Position numbers and translations under genes: made by a program. Under the pieces are notes generated by a model. The model had not been told where the DNA came from, did no database searches, and saw nothing but the letters and a program-made list of their open reading frames with translations. Shown one piece after another: positions 30,136 through 37,956 of a stretch of 64,000 nucleotides of DNA; position 1 is the first letter of the stretch, and each line of letters begins with the position of its first letter. Source of the stretch: Holophagales bacterium (GTDB lineage: Bacteria > Acidobacteriota > Thermoanaerobaculia > Multivoradales > Multivoraceae); assembly GCA_009845425.1 (NCBI GenBank), contig VXZQ01000007.1:186001-250000 (forward strand). Direction: 5' to 3'.

Positions 30136-31854
30136 CTACTGCCCCTCGCCGCGGATGAGTTGGACGACCTGGTTGGCGGCTGCGCCGGGGAAGTGCTCGG
30201 CGAGGCCGTCGGGCCAGACGACCTCGAAGCCCTGGACGCCGTCGGAGGCGCCAAGGCCGAGGTGAGCCGTTGCCGGGCCGCCGGAGAGGTAGCTGCCGGG
30301 CGGCAGGGCATGAACGAGCCGCGCGCCCTCGGGCGTCTGGACCGTGATGCGGGCGCCGATCGCCACGCGGCGCAGCCTGGAATCGAAGGCACGGATCTGT
30401 AGCCAGTTCGAGGTATTCGCGTTGGTGTCGCCGGCGCCTGGGTCGATCGTCAGGTTGCGCAGGAGCTGGAGCGGTCCGTCCAGGTTCGCGATCACGAGAT
30501 CGAGGTCGCCGTCACGGTCGAGATCGGCGGGTACGAGCGCCCGACTGAGGCTCAGCTGGGTCCAGGGGGCTAGGGCGGAAGCGTCGACGAAGCGGCCATC
30601 TTCATTGAGCAGAAGCAGGTTCGGCTCGACGTAGTCGGACCAGAAGGCGGTCGCGCCGCCGGTCGTGGCCAGCGCGGACGGCCGTCGCTTCACCGCTCCG
30701 TTCGCCACCGCGAGATCGAGGTCGCCGTCGTTGTCGGCGTCGAAGAAGGCGGTGCCGAAGCCGGTCAGATCGAGGCTCGCCGCGCCGAGTTCCGTGTCGA
30801 TCGTCGCGTCCTCGAATCCGGGCAGCATGAGGTTGCGATAGTAGGTGTTCGTCTCGGTGATCAGGTGTGTCACGAACAGGTCGAGGTCCTGGTCGAGGTC
30901 CGCGTCGCCGACGGCGATGCCCATCCCCGCCTCGCTGTTGCCCCAGCGGTTGAACGCCGAGCCCTGCAGGACGCCGTCGTCCAGAAAGCGCCCGCTACCC
31001 TGGTGGATCCAGAGGTTGTTCGGGTCGGCGTCATTCGCGACGTAGATGTCCACCTCGCCGTCGTGATCGAAATCGGCGGCGACGACGCCCAGGCCGGCGT
31101 CATCCACCGCGGTGATACCGGCGGCGGCGCTGACGTCCTCGAACCCGGTACCCCCCAGGTTGTGGAGCAGGACGTCGCTCAGGCCTTCGAACTCGGTCGG
31201 GCCGCAGAAGTCCCGCCGCCCGCCGTGCTGTGAGCAGACGCGCGCCGGGTCGAAGGCGACGTAGCGGGCGATGTAGACGTCGAGGTAGCCGTCCCGGTCG
31301 TAGTCGAGCAGGGCGGCGGAGGAGGACCAGCCGGGAACAGCCACGTTCCAGGCCTCGGAACGGTCCGCGAACACGCCCTTGCCGTCGTTGACGAACAGGC
31401 GGTCCGGGCCGACCCGCGTCAGGTAGAGGTCGAGGTCGCCGTCGTTGTCCAGGTCGCCGACGGCGCAGCCCATGCCGTCCCCTTCCAGTCCGGCGGCGGC
31501 CGTGGCGTTCGTGAAGACGCCGCCTTCCTGCTGCAAGTAGAAGCGGTTGCCGCCAGGGGCCGGGGCGAGGACGTAGAGGTCGAGGTCGGCGTCGCCGTCC
31601 GCGTCGAACACGGCCAGACCGCCGCCCATCACCGCCGGCATCGGGTAGGTCGAGTCCGTGCCGCTCGGCAGGATGTAGTCGATGCCGCTTTCGGCCGTCA
31701 CGTCGACGAAGCGGACGACGGGCGCTGCCAAGCTGGCTCCCGGCACTTCAGCCGTCCCCCTGCCGGCATCGGGCGGCGACGAACAACCAGGCGCGAAAGC
31801 CAGAGCCAGACCGGCAACGGCGCCCCGATGCGGGCGAAGCGCCCGCGTTCCCAT
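30136..31854 (-). CDS. CRTAC1-like FG-GAP/VCBS repeat protein with ASPIC/UnbV C-terminal domain
   Basis: The 572-residue exported protein has repeated FG-GAP/VCBS calcium-binding motifs, including VFDADGDADLDLYV, DLDNDGDLDLYLTR, DYDRDGYLDVYIARYV, DFDHDGEVDIYVAND and DLDRDGDLDLVIANL. They build a beta-propeller over about residues 60-450. The last 100 residues fit ASPIC/UnbV (NWLQIRAFDSRLRRVAIGAR, PPGSYLSGGPATAHLGLG). The N-terminus ALAFAPGCSS suggests a lipoprotein, although the -3 residue is unusual. I chose ATG 31854; the frame stays open further upstream, antisense to DUF1761. It lies five bases after the DUF1761 stop. Confidence 0.88.
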   Translation of the reverse strand: MGTRALRPHRGAVAGLALAFAPGCSSPPDAGRGTAEVPGASLAAPVVRFVDVTAESGIDYILPSGTDSTYPMPAVMGGGLAVFDADGDADLDLYVLAPAPGGNRFYLQQEGGVFTNATAAAGLEGDGMGCAVGDLDNDGDLDLYLTRVGPDRLFVNDGKGVFADRSEAWNVAVPGWSSSAALLDYDRDGYLDVYIARYVAFDPARVCSQHGGRRDFCGPTEFEGLSDVLLHNLGGTGFEDVSAAAGITAVDDAGLGVVAADFDHDGEVDIYVANDADPNNLWIHQGSGRFLDDGVLQGSAFNRWGNSEAGMGIAVGDADLDQDLDLFVTHLITETNTYYRNLMLPGFEDATIDTELGAASLDLTGFGTAFFDADNDGDLDLAVANGAVKRRPSALATTGGATAFWSDYVEPNLLLLNEDGRFVDASALAPWTQLSLSRALVPADLDRDGDLDLVIANLDGPLQLLRNLTIDPGAGDTNANTSNWLQIRAFDSRLRRVAIGARITVQTPEGARLVHALPPGSYLSGGPATAHLGLGASDGVQGFEVVWPDGLAEHFPGAAANQVVQLIRGEGQ

Positions 31855-31859
31855 GGACG

Positions 31860-32267
31860 TTACTGCCAGGCCCCCTGGATCGCACCGACGACGACAAGCC
31901 CGATCGTCATGTGCCCGGCGTTGATCAGCCACAGCTTGAGCGATCGCTGCTCGAAGAGGTACTGGACGCCCATCAGCACCGAGGCGATGCCGAGGCCGAG
32001 AAGCAGACCGACGTGGATGCCGACCATGTAGCCCCCGCCTCCCATGTCCATCATCACCATGCCGACGACGATCGCGGCGATCAACTCCAGAACGAACGAG
32101 CCGCCCATCGTCTTGACCATGTTCGATTCCGGCGGGTTCTCCATGTCGATGCCCATCTCGGCGGCCCACGCCTTGCCGAACAGGAAGGAGTACCAGACGG
32201 CGCCGAAGGCGAAGAAGGCAACGGCGGACACGACGACGGCAAGCCAGTTCAGGTCGGCAAGGTGCAT
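31860..32267 (-). CDS. DUF1761 family membrane protein
   Basis: The 135-residue protein has four predicted transmembrane segments: LNWLAVVVSAVAFFAFGAVW, VLELIAAIVVGMVMMD, GIHVGLLLGLGIASVLMGVQ and LINAGHMTIGLVVVGAIQG. The N-terminal WYS..FGKAWAAEMG block is typical of DUF1761. A GAGGAG ribosome site precedes the ATG and a candidate -10 (TACACT) lies 34 bases upstream. Inner membrane. No function is established for the family, as far as I know. Confidence 0.85.
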   Translation of the reverse strand: MHLADLNWLAVVVSAVAFFAFGAVWYSFLFGKAWAAEMGIDMENPPESNMVKTMGGSFVLELIAAIVVGMVMMDMGGGGYMVGIHVGLLLGLGIASVLMGVQYLFEQRSLKLWLINAGHMTIGLVVVGAIQGAWQ

Positions 32268-32301
32268 GCGGAGGCTCCTCTTGTTGTTGGGGGCGCTTGC
32301 C

Positions 32302-32307
32302 AGTGTA
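32302..32307 (-). promoter_or_regulatory. Candidate -10 element (TACACT) upstream of the DUF1761 gene
   Basis: On the minus strand GCGCTACACTGG lies 34 bases before the ATG at 32267. It is the same GCTACACT core and spacing as at 905 and 3152. It may drive the DUF1761-CRTAC1-TPR-VWFA operon. Confidence 0.4.
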
Positions 32308-32318
32308 GCGCCCGGCGT

Positions 32319-32792
32319 TCACTCCTCAGGCGCGCCGAAGTGCTCGATCATGTAGCCGTCGTAGGGGCCAGCCAGGAAGTTGAGGAAGATCTCGTTGACC
32401 AGCTTGACGGCCTTACTCGCTGCGTACTCGACGTCTCCGTCCAGGCAACAAACCTCGATCGACACCTTCCCGCCCCGATTCCGGCAACGGCAGCTCACCT
32501 TCGCCGGGTCGATCCGCCGGTGACCAGGCAGGTCGTCGCTCGCGCGCCCGGCAACGAAGGCCCTGAGCGCCCGGTCCATCTCGGACGGGTAAGGCACTCC
32601 CGGCAGGAGATCGACGAAGACCAGTTCACTCCGCCTCGGTGCGAACCGCAACCGATGCGGCTCCGGAGCGTGCCAAAGGAAGCGGCACTCCAGATTGCCT
32701 CTCGGGCCCTCACTGGCTCCGAATCCCCGGAACACACCCCGATCCGCATACCCCCGCAGGCAGCGCAGCACGATCTCTCGCGGCGGAGTCAC
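32319..32792 (-). CDS. Conserved small protein of unknown function
   Basis: The 157-residue soluble protein begins MTPPREIVLRCLRGYADRGV. Its mixed alpha/beta pattern includes LVFVDLLPGVPYPSEMDRAL and ends AAVKLVNEIFLNFLAGPYDG-like (read KAVKLVNEIFLNFLAGPYDG, about residues 128-147). CRCRNRGGKVSIEVCC is Cys-rich but lacks a standard metal-binding spacing. There is no signal peptide. It is the first gene of the leftward run and lies 52 bases before DUF1761. Family not recognised. Confidence 0.65.
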   Translation of the reverse strand: MTPPREIVLRCLRGYADRGVFRGFGASEGPRGNLECRFLWHAPEPHRLRFAPRRSELVFVDLLPGVPYPSEMDRALRAFVAGRASDDLPGHRRIDPAKVSCRCRNRGGKVSIEVCCLDGDVEYAASKAVKLVNEIFLNFLAGPYDGYMIEHFGAPEE

Positions 32793-32845
32793 AGCCCTTC
32801 CCCGGAGCCGGGATGGTCAGCCAGTCGCAGTCCGGCGACCTCCAG

Positions 32846-33021
32846 CTGGCGCGGGGACGGGTGTGGAGGGTCCCAGCGGGCTAGAGCCAAGCGACTGTCC
32901 AGGACCTTCCATGAACCACGGACAAGCCGGAGCGCAGGCGACCGAAGCGAACGCCCAACCTCACATCCACCAAGCGGGCGTGAGCGTCCGCTGGGACCCT
33001 CCACACCCGTCCCCGTGCCAG
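32846..33021. repeat. 34-base inverted repeat, arms 108 bases apart
   Basis: The left arm at 32846-32879 (CTGGCGCGGGGACGGGTGTG followed by GAGGGTCCCAGCGG) is complementary to the right arm at 32988-33021 at 33 of 34 positions. The 108-base interior has no ORF and no obvious target-site duplication. The element fills the gap between the gene at 32319 and the TPP enzyme gene. It could be a MITE-like or REP-like dispersed repeat or a stable RNA hairpin. A copy elsewhere in the genome would decide, and none is seen in this window. Confidence 0.6.
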
Positions 33022-33060
33022 CGGGTGCCCGCCACCGCCACCGCCGCAGTCCGTGCGGGT

Positions 33061-35046
33061 TCAGTGGTAGTACGCCATGCAGCCGGGTTCGACCTTGCGG
33101 GGCAGGCCGGGCGGATACTCGTTGGTCCAGAACTCCTTGATGGCCTGGCAGTTGATGAGGGTGGAGACGCCGTCGTTGGCGGCCATTTCGTAGCTGCGGG
33201 GCAGCGCTTCGCGGAGTTGTTCGGGGGAGGTGACGTACTCGCCGCGGGCGCCGAGGCCTTCGGCGATCTTGTCGTAGCGCAGGTTCTCCTGGAAGAGGTA
33301 CATGTGCATCGAGCGCGTGGCGCGGCGGGCCGAACCGTAGACGCCCCAGGCGTTGTTGTTGTAGACGATCATCACCGCCGGAATCCTGTACTTCGCCAGG
33401 GTCTCGAACTCCATGCCGGAGTAGGCGATGCCGCCGTCGCCGGTGATGCCGAACACGGGTGCCCCCTGGTACGGCTCCTGGGGACCGACGCCGTTCATCA
33501 CCGCGGCGCCGGCGCCGACCGTGTAGCCGACGTCGGGTCCGATCGCGCCGTACTGGTAGGCGCCGTTCAGGATCTGGCCGGGACGGTGTGCGCGCAGCCA
33601 GCGCCGGGTGTAGCGGGCGATGCCGTAGCCGCCCGAGACCACCGTCGTCTGCTCCCGTGGCAGGTCGCCGGCGTAGAGGAAGTTCGAGAGTTCCTGCGCG
33701 ATCACGGCCGGATGGACCGTATCGGTGGCCGCGCTGTGCTTGAGACCGAGTTCGACCCACTCCGCGTTCTGCTTCTCGAAGGCGTCGCGGGCGGCCGCCA
33801 GTTCGGCGCGCCAGGCGGGGCGCGATGCCGAGGGCAGTGTTTCCGCGAGCGCCTCCAGGCCGCCGCGGGCGCTGGCGACGAGCCCGAGATCGACCGGAAG
33901 GTTGCGGCCGATGTCCGCCGCGTCGGGGTCCATGCGGATCACCTTCGCGTCCGGGTCGAAGGCGACCTCGCCGACGTTGGGCATCGAGTACTGGCCGGCG
34001 AAGATGACGAGGTCGGCAGAGAGGAGCGCGTCGGGGCCGGTGCTGACCGACAGGGGATGGCTGTCGGGGAAGTGGCCCCGCATCGGCCCGGATTCGACGA
34101 CCGCGATGTCCGCCCGCTCCGCCACCGTGCGCAGGACGTCCCAGGCCCGGTCGTAGAACACGCCGGTCGAGGCGACGATGATCGGCCGTTCGGAGCGCTG
34201 GATCATCTCCACCGCCTTCTCCGTGTCCGCCTTGGACGGATGCGGGTGGGACTCGGTCCGGTACGCGCTCTTGTCGTGGTAGTAGAGCAGGTCGTCGGGG
34301 GCGTCGAACCGGGTCCGCGCGACTTCGCCGGTGAAGTCGAGGTGGACGGGCCGCGGCACGCCGCTGCGCAGGTGGCGGAAGGCGTAGGCGGCGTACTCGT
34401 AGACCCGGTTCGGGGTGATCAGCCGCTTGCCGTACTTCTTCAGGCCGGTGGTCGTCGGCTGCTGGTAGCCGCGCTGGATGCCGCGCTCGGTGTCGTCACC
34501 GCTGACCGTCATGTTGCTGGCCAGCACCAGCAGCGGGGTGCGGGCGGCGTTCGCGGCGCCGATGTTCATGATCATGTTCGTGAACCCCGGTCCCTCGGTG
34601 CCGGAGCAGGCGGCGACCTCACCGGTCACGCGAATGAAGCCGTCGGCGGCGGCGCACATGCTGCCTTCCGTCCGACCGCCGTAAGTGGGGATGCCCTCGG
34701 CCGCGATCGCGTTGATCACCTGGTAGTTGCCGGGGGCGCAGAACAGCGCCTCGAGGCCCTCGTCGGCGCAGGCGCGGGCGAACACCTGGGCGCCGTTCAT
34801 CGGGAACTCGGCCGGGTCGGGGGCCTCGTTGCGAGTGCGGGGGATCTCGTCGGGAACGCTGATTGGCCGGTCCTCGCGGTCGGCGGCGGCAGCTCGGGCC
34901 TGCTGCGCGAACAGGGCCGCCGCTCCCACTCCGGCCGCGCCGGTCGCGACGAAGCTGCGGCGAGAGAGGCCGGACTCGGTGCCGGCCGCGTCCGCGGCAG
35001 TCTGCTCGGGAGTGGGCGTGCGGGGCGGGCGTTGCGGTCTGTTCAT
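33061..35046 (-). CDS. Tat-exported thiamine-pyrophosphate-dependent enzyme (acetolactate synthase/pyruvate oxidase superfamily)
   Basis: The 661-residue protein has a Tat signal, SGLSRRSFVATGAAGVGAAA (twin Arg at 29-30), then a full three-domain TPP enzyme. The Pyr domain holds YGGRTEGSMCAAADGFIRVT with the catalytic Glu at 127. A central domain follows (RPIIVASTGVFYDRAWD, DLVIFAGQYSMPNVGEVAFD). The PP domain holds the TPP motif ITGDGGIAYSGMEF to IVYNNNAWG. Enzymes of this superfamily decarboxylate 2-oxo acids or oxalyl-CoA; substrate not determined. Export is unusual, and Tat would allow folding with TPP before transport. Its start overlaps the cytochrome c stop by four bases, suggesting an electron-transfer pair. 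Confidence 0.88.
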   Translation of the reverse strand: MNRPQRPPRTPTPEQTAADAAGTESGLSRRSFVATGAAGVGAAALFAQQARAAAADREDRPISVPDEIPRTRNEAPDPAEFPMNGAQVFARACADEGLEALFCAPGNYQVINAIAAEGIPTYGGRTEGSMCAAADGFIRVTGEVAACSGTEGPGFTNMIMNIGAANAARTPLLVLASNMTVSGDDTERGIQRGYQQPTTTGLKKYGKRLITPNRVYEYAAYAFRHLRSGVPRPVHLDFTGEVARTRFDAPDDLLYYHDKSAYRTESHPHPSKADTEKAVEMIQRSERPIIVASTGVFYDRAWDVLRTVAERADIAVVESGPMRGHFPDSHPLSVSTGPDALLSADLVIFAGQYSMPNVGEVAFDPDAKVIRMDPDAADIGRNLPVDLGLVASARGGLEALAETLPSASRPAWRAELAAARDAFEKQNAEWVELGLKHSAATDTVHPAVIAQELSNFLYAGDLPREQTTVVSGGYGIARYTRRWLRAHRPGQILNGAYQYGAIGPDVGYTVGAGAAVMNGVGPQEPYQGAPVFGITGDGGIAYSGMEFETLAKYRIPAVMIVYNNNAWGVYGSARRATRSMHMYLFQENLRYDKIAEGLGARGEYVTSPEQLREALPRSYEMAANDGVSTLINCQAIKEFWTNEYPPGLPRKVEPGCMAYYH

Positions 35047-35486
35047 GGTGGATTCTCCGGTTCGGCCGCAGCGCGGTACTCCTCGGGGCCGAGGCTGCGC
35101 AGGTAGTGGACGAGTTCCCAGATCTCCGCGTCGTCGAGTTCGGCCTCGAACGGCGGCATGTCGAGGCCGGCGCCGTGCTTGGTGGAGCGGAAGAGATCGC
35201 CGTCGGTGGTCCCGAACCGCCAGCGTTCGGGGTCGGTGAGGTCGGTGGCCTCGAAGTCGATGTTCTCGAGTGCGCGGCCGTCGAAACCGTGGCAGATCTG
35301 GCAGTGGCGCAGGTAGTGGGTGCGACCCCTCTTCTCGGCGGCCTGCGTGTACGGCGTCGGGTTGACGGCGGCCGGATCGTCGGCCGGGCCGGTGTCTTCG
35401 GATGCCTCCGACTGGCCGGCCGCGGCCGCGGTCAGGCCGAGCGACAGGAACGTCGCAAGGCGGAGCGCTCTGGTGGCAACTGTCAT
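35043..35486 (-). CDS. Small periplasmic c-type cytochrome coupled to the exported TPP enzyme
   Basis: The 147-residue class-I-like cytochrome c has a signal peptide (MTVATRALRLATFLSLGLTA), one heme motif HCQICHG (Cys62, Cys65, His66), Met110 in GLDMPPFEAE as the probable sixth ligand, and a C-terminal ELVHYLRSLG helix. The ATG at 35486 is the best start; a TTACACT -10-like sequence lies only 15 bases upstream, implying a very short leader. Its stop overlaps the next start (ATGA), so both proteins are made together. The likely role is to accept electrons from the TPP enzyme and pass them to the respiratory chain (inference). Confidence 0.88.
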   Translation of the reverse strand: MTVATRALRLATFLSLGLTAAAAGQSEASEDTGPADDPAAVNPTPYTQAAEKRGRTHYLRHCQICHGFDGRALENIDFEATDLTDPERWRFGTTDGDLFRSTKHGAGLDMPPFEAELDDAEIWELVHYLRSLGPEEYRAAAEPENPP

Positions 35487-35534
35487 CGGGATGGCCCGGA
35501 CAGTGTAACCGCGCTGCAACCGCGCCGGCCTCGG

Positions 35535-37904
35535 CTACTCCGCGGGAGCGGGAAGCAGCTCGATCCGGGTTTCCGCCGCCTCGAGGATGGCGGGCCGGGT
35601 GTAGAGCAGGGGAAACGCCTGGTCGTTGGCCCAGGGTTCGAACAGGTCCCGGTAGTGCGGGCTCCTGGGATCGCCGGACTGGCCGGGGTTGTTCATCGCC
35701 ACGGAAGCGTCCCAGTTGCCGACGTCGATGACCATGCGGAAGGAGGCGCCCGAGCGCTGCCTGAAGTCGTCGCCGTAGCTGGTGTTGCCGACCGTGTCGC
35801 CGGAGCCGCCGCGCTCGGCGGGGCCGACGTCGGCGAGCCGGCGGAGGTCGTCCGGGAGGTGCGCCGACAGCGGATGCCGCAGTTCGATCTGGTGCAGGTC
35901 GCCCCAGCGCCAGCCGGCGGGGTCAGTGCCCAGGCGCTCGCTGACGTCGTCGTAGGCGGCCCGCAGGCTGTCGAGCAGCGCTTCGTCGCGCGCCCGTCGC
36001 GGCCGGTCGCCGAGCCGCGGGTCCATCTCTTCGAGCATCCGGAGCAGGTGCTCGTCGTGGACCGGGAGCGGGTCCTCGCCCGCCCCGAGGGCCGCCGCCA
36101 TCCGCCGGCCGACCTCGTCGTCGAGGTGCCGTTGCCACCAGACCTCGAAGAGGGCGGCCGCGGCGCTGTCCGCGGCGAGTTCGGCGTTCCAGCCGCCCAG
36201 GAGCTCGAGCGCCGGCCCGGCCTCCGGGGTCGGACTCGCTCGTCCCAGAAGCGCGTGAAGACGGCGCGCGGGGATCGAGACGTAGTCGGTCTGTAGCTGG
36301 ACGGCGCCCTCGACCGTCATCGCGTCCTCGGCGTCCAGCACTTCGCCGATCCGCTGCCGCCGGTACGGCCCGGCCCACTCCCAGCCCAGCGGCACGTCGT
36401 AGCCGTCGGGCAGGTTCATCTCGTTGGCGGTCGCCACCCAGCCGCGCTCCGGATTGAACTCGACCGGCAGCTCGTCCATGTCCCGGTAGCCGCGCCACTC
36501 GTAGCGGCCGTCGCCCGGCACCGGCAGCAGACCGTCCCAGTTGGGCCGGACCGGCGCGAGGCCGCCCGGCTTCCAGCCGATGTTGCCGTTCGTGTCGGCG
36601 TAGATCTGGTTCTCGGACGGCGTTCCCCAGCGGTTCATCGCCGCCAGGAACTGGTCCCAGTTGCGCGCCCGGATGTACTCGATCGATCCGAGGTAGGGCG
36701 CCATGCCGGGCTCCAGCCAGGCCGCGCGCAGACCGATGGCGAGATCCCGGTCGAGGTCCTGGTAGAGGACGGGGCCGTGACGGGTGAAGCGGAGTTCCAC
36801 CGTGCGGGCGTCACCGCCGCGCACCGGAATCGTCTCCTCGATGGTCTCCATCGGCAGCCAGTTGCCCCGGTGCTCGTAGAAGTCGGGCTCGCCGGGCTTC
36901 GTCTTGTAGACGTAGAGGTCTTCCTGGTCGATGCTGAAGATGGTCAGCCCGAAGGCGATCGTGCCGTTGTGTCCGATCGAGATGCCGGGCAGGGCGGGTT
37001 CGCCCGCGCCGATCAGGTCGAGCCCCGGCGAGCTGAGGTGGACGATGTAGCGGAGCGAGGGCACGGCCTGGGTGCGGTGCGGATCGTTCGCCAGAAGGGG
37101 CCGACCGGTGGCGGTGCGGCGCGGCGAGATCGCCCAGTTGTTGCTGCCCTGGGATGCGGCGTCGGCCGCGTCCTGGAAGCCGGGCTCGAGGTTGTTGAAG
37201 CTGACGCCGCGCGTGCCCTGCCGGTAGACGGCGATCGCACGGGAAATCGCCGCAAGCGAGCTGCGATCAAGACCTTCCTGCACCGACAGCCGGTGGTCCG
37301 GCTGGTAGCGGTCACGAAGGGCGAGCGCTTCCGGTCCGTGTTCGTTCAGGAACGCGGCCCGGGAGAACTCACTGGTCGCGTTCCGCAGCAGACCATGACT
37401 GCGGATCCGCGTCACCGCCTCCGGCGTCCAGTGCGACGGCTCGTAGCCCAGCGCCTCGAACTCGGGCGGCATCAGCTCGGGACGCTCCAGCACCAGGTCG
37501 ACATAGGCGTTCACGCCGCGAGTCCAGGCGGTGACGATCCGCTTCGTGTCCGAGGCGTAGGCGAGCCACTCCGCGTGCATGTCGCCGCGGTAGAGCAGCA
37601 GCCGGGCGGCCTTGTCCTGCTCGACGAAGCGGGGCCCGAAGACCTCCGAGAGCGTCCCCTCGCCGCGCCGGCGCCAGAGGTCGATCTGCCACAGCCGGTC
37701 GCGGGCCGCGTTCCAGCCCTGGGCGAAGAACAGGTCGTCCTGGCCGCCGGCGAAGACGTGAGCGACGCCCCAGCGGTCGACCAGGATCTCGACGGCCGCC
37801 GCGAGCCCCGGGACCGCGAAGCGGGTTGTCTCGATCTCCTGGGCCGCCGTCGTCGAGGCGAGAAACAGGGCGATCGCGGGGGCCGTCTGGCGGAGCTTGC
37901 GCAT
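35535..37904 (-). CDS. Penicillin-acylase-family Ntn hydrolase
   Basis: The 789-residue precursor has a signal peptide (MRKLRQTAPAIALFLASTTA). The alpha chain has DRWGVAHVFAGGQDDLFFAQ and RDRLWQIDLWRRRGEGTLSE. The nucleophile is Ser254 in ASQGSNNWAISPRRTATGRP, which would become the N-terminus of the beta chain after self-cleavage, followed by PLLANDPH. The family hydrolyses amides such as beta-lactam side chains, acyl-homoserine lactones or other N-acyl compounds; the substrate cannot be assigned here. It is divergent from, and only 52 bases away from, a TonB receptor gene, so the two may be co-regulated. Confidence 0.92.
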   Translation of the reverse strand: MRKLRQTAPAIALFLASTTAAQEIETTRFAVPGLAAAVEILVDRWGVAHVFAGGQDDLFFAQGWNAARDRLWQIDLWRRRGEGTLSEVFGPRFVEQDKAARLLLYRGDMHAEWLAYASDTKRIVTAWTRGVNAYVDLVLERPELMPPEFEALGYEPSHWTPEAVTRIRSHGLLRNATSEFSRAAFLNEHGPEALALRDRYQPDHRLSVQEGLDRSSLAAISRAIAVYRQGTRGVSFNNLEPGFQDAADAASQGSNNWAISPRRTATGRPLLANDPHRTQAVPSLRYIVHLSSPGLDLIGAGEPALPGISIGHNGTIAFGLTIFSIDQEDLYVYKTKPGEPDFYEHRGNWLPMETIEETIPVRGGDARTVELRFTRHGPVLYQDLDRDLAIGLRAAWLEPGMAPYLGSIEYIRARNWDQFLAAMNRWGTPSENQIYADTNGNIGWKPGGLAPVRPNWDGLLPVPGDGRYEWRGYRDMDELPVEFNPERGWVATANEMNLPDGYDVPLGWEWAGPYRRQRIGEVLDAEDAMTVEGAVQLQTDYVSIPARRLHALLGRASPTPEAGPALELLGGWNAELAADSAAAALFEVWWQRHLDDEVGRRMAAALGAGEDPLPVHDEHLLRMLEEMDPRLGDRPRRARDEALLDSLRAAYDDVSERLGTDPAGWRWGDLHQIELRHPLSAHLPDDLRRLADVGPAERGGSGDTVGNTSYGDDFRQRSGASFRMVIDVGNWDASVAMNNPGQSGDPRSPHYRDLFEPWANDQAFPLLYTRPAILEAAETRIELLPAPAE

Positions 37905-37956
37905 CTGCGAGAGGGCACGATACCAACGGGCCGCTCGGCTAAGCTCTTCGCCCGTG

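Noticed and set aside
32793..33060. Short frames through the inverted repeat as a gene
   Set aside because: They read through both repeat arms with low-complexity products and no start signal; the region is better explained as a repeat.
32695..35106. Plus-strand frame of about 800 codons opposite the exported TPP enzyme
   Set aside because: Antisense to a protein with a Tat signal and intact TPP motifs; no family features.
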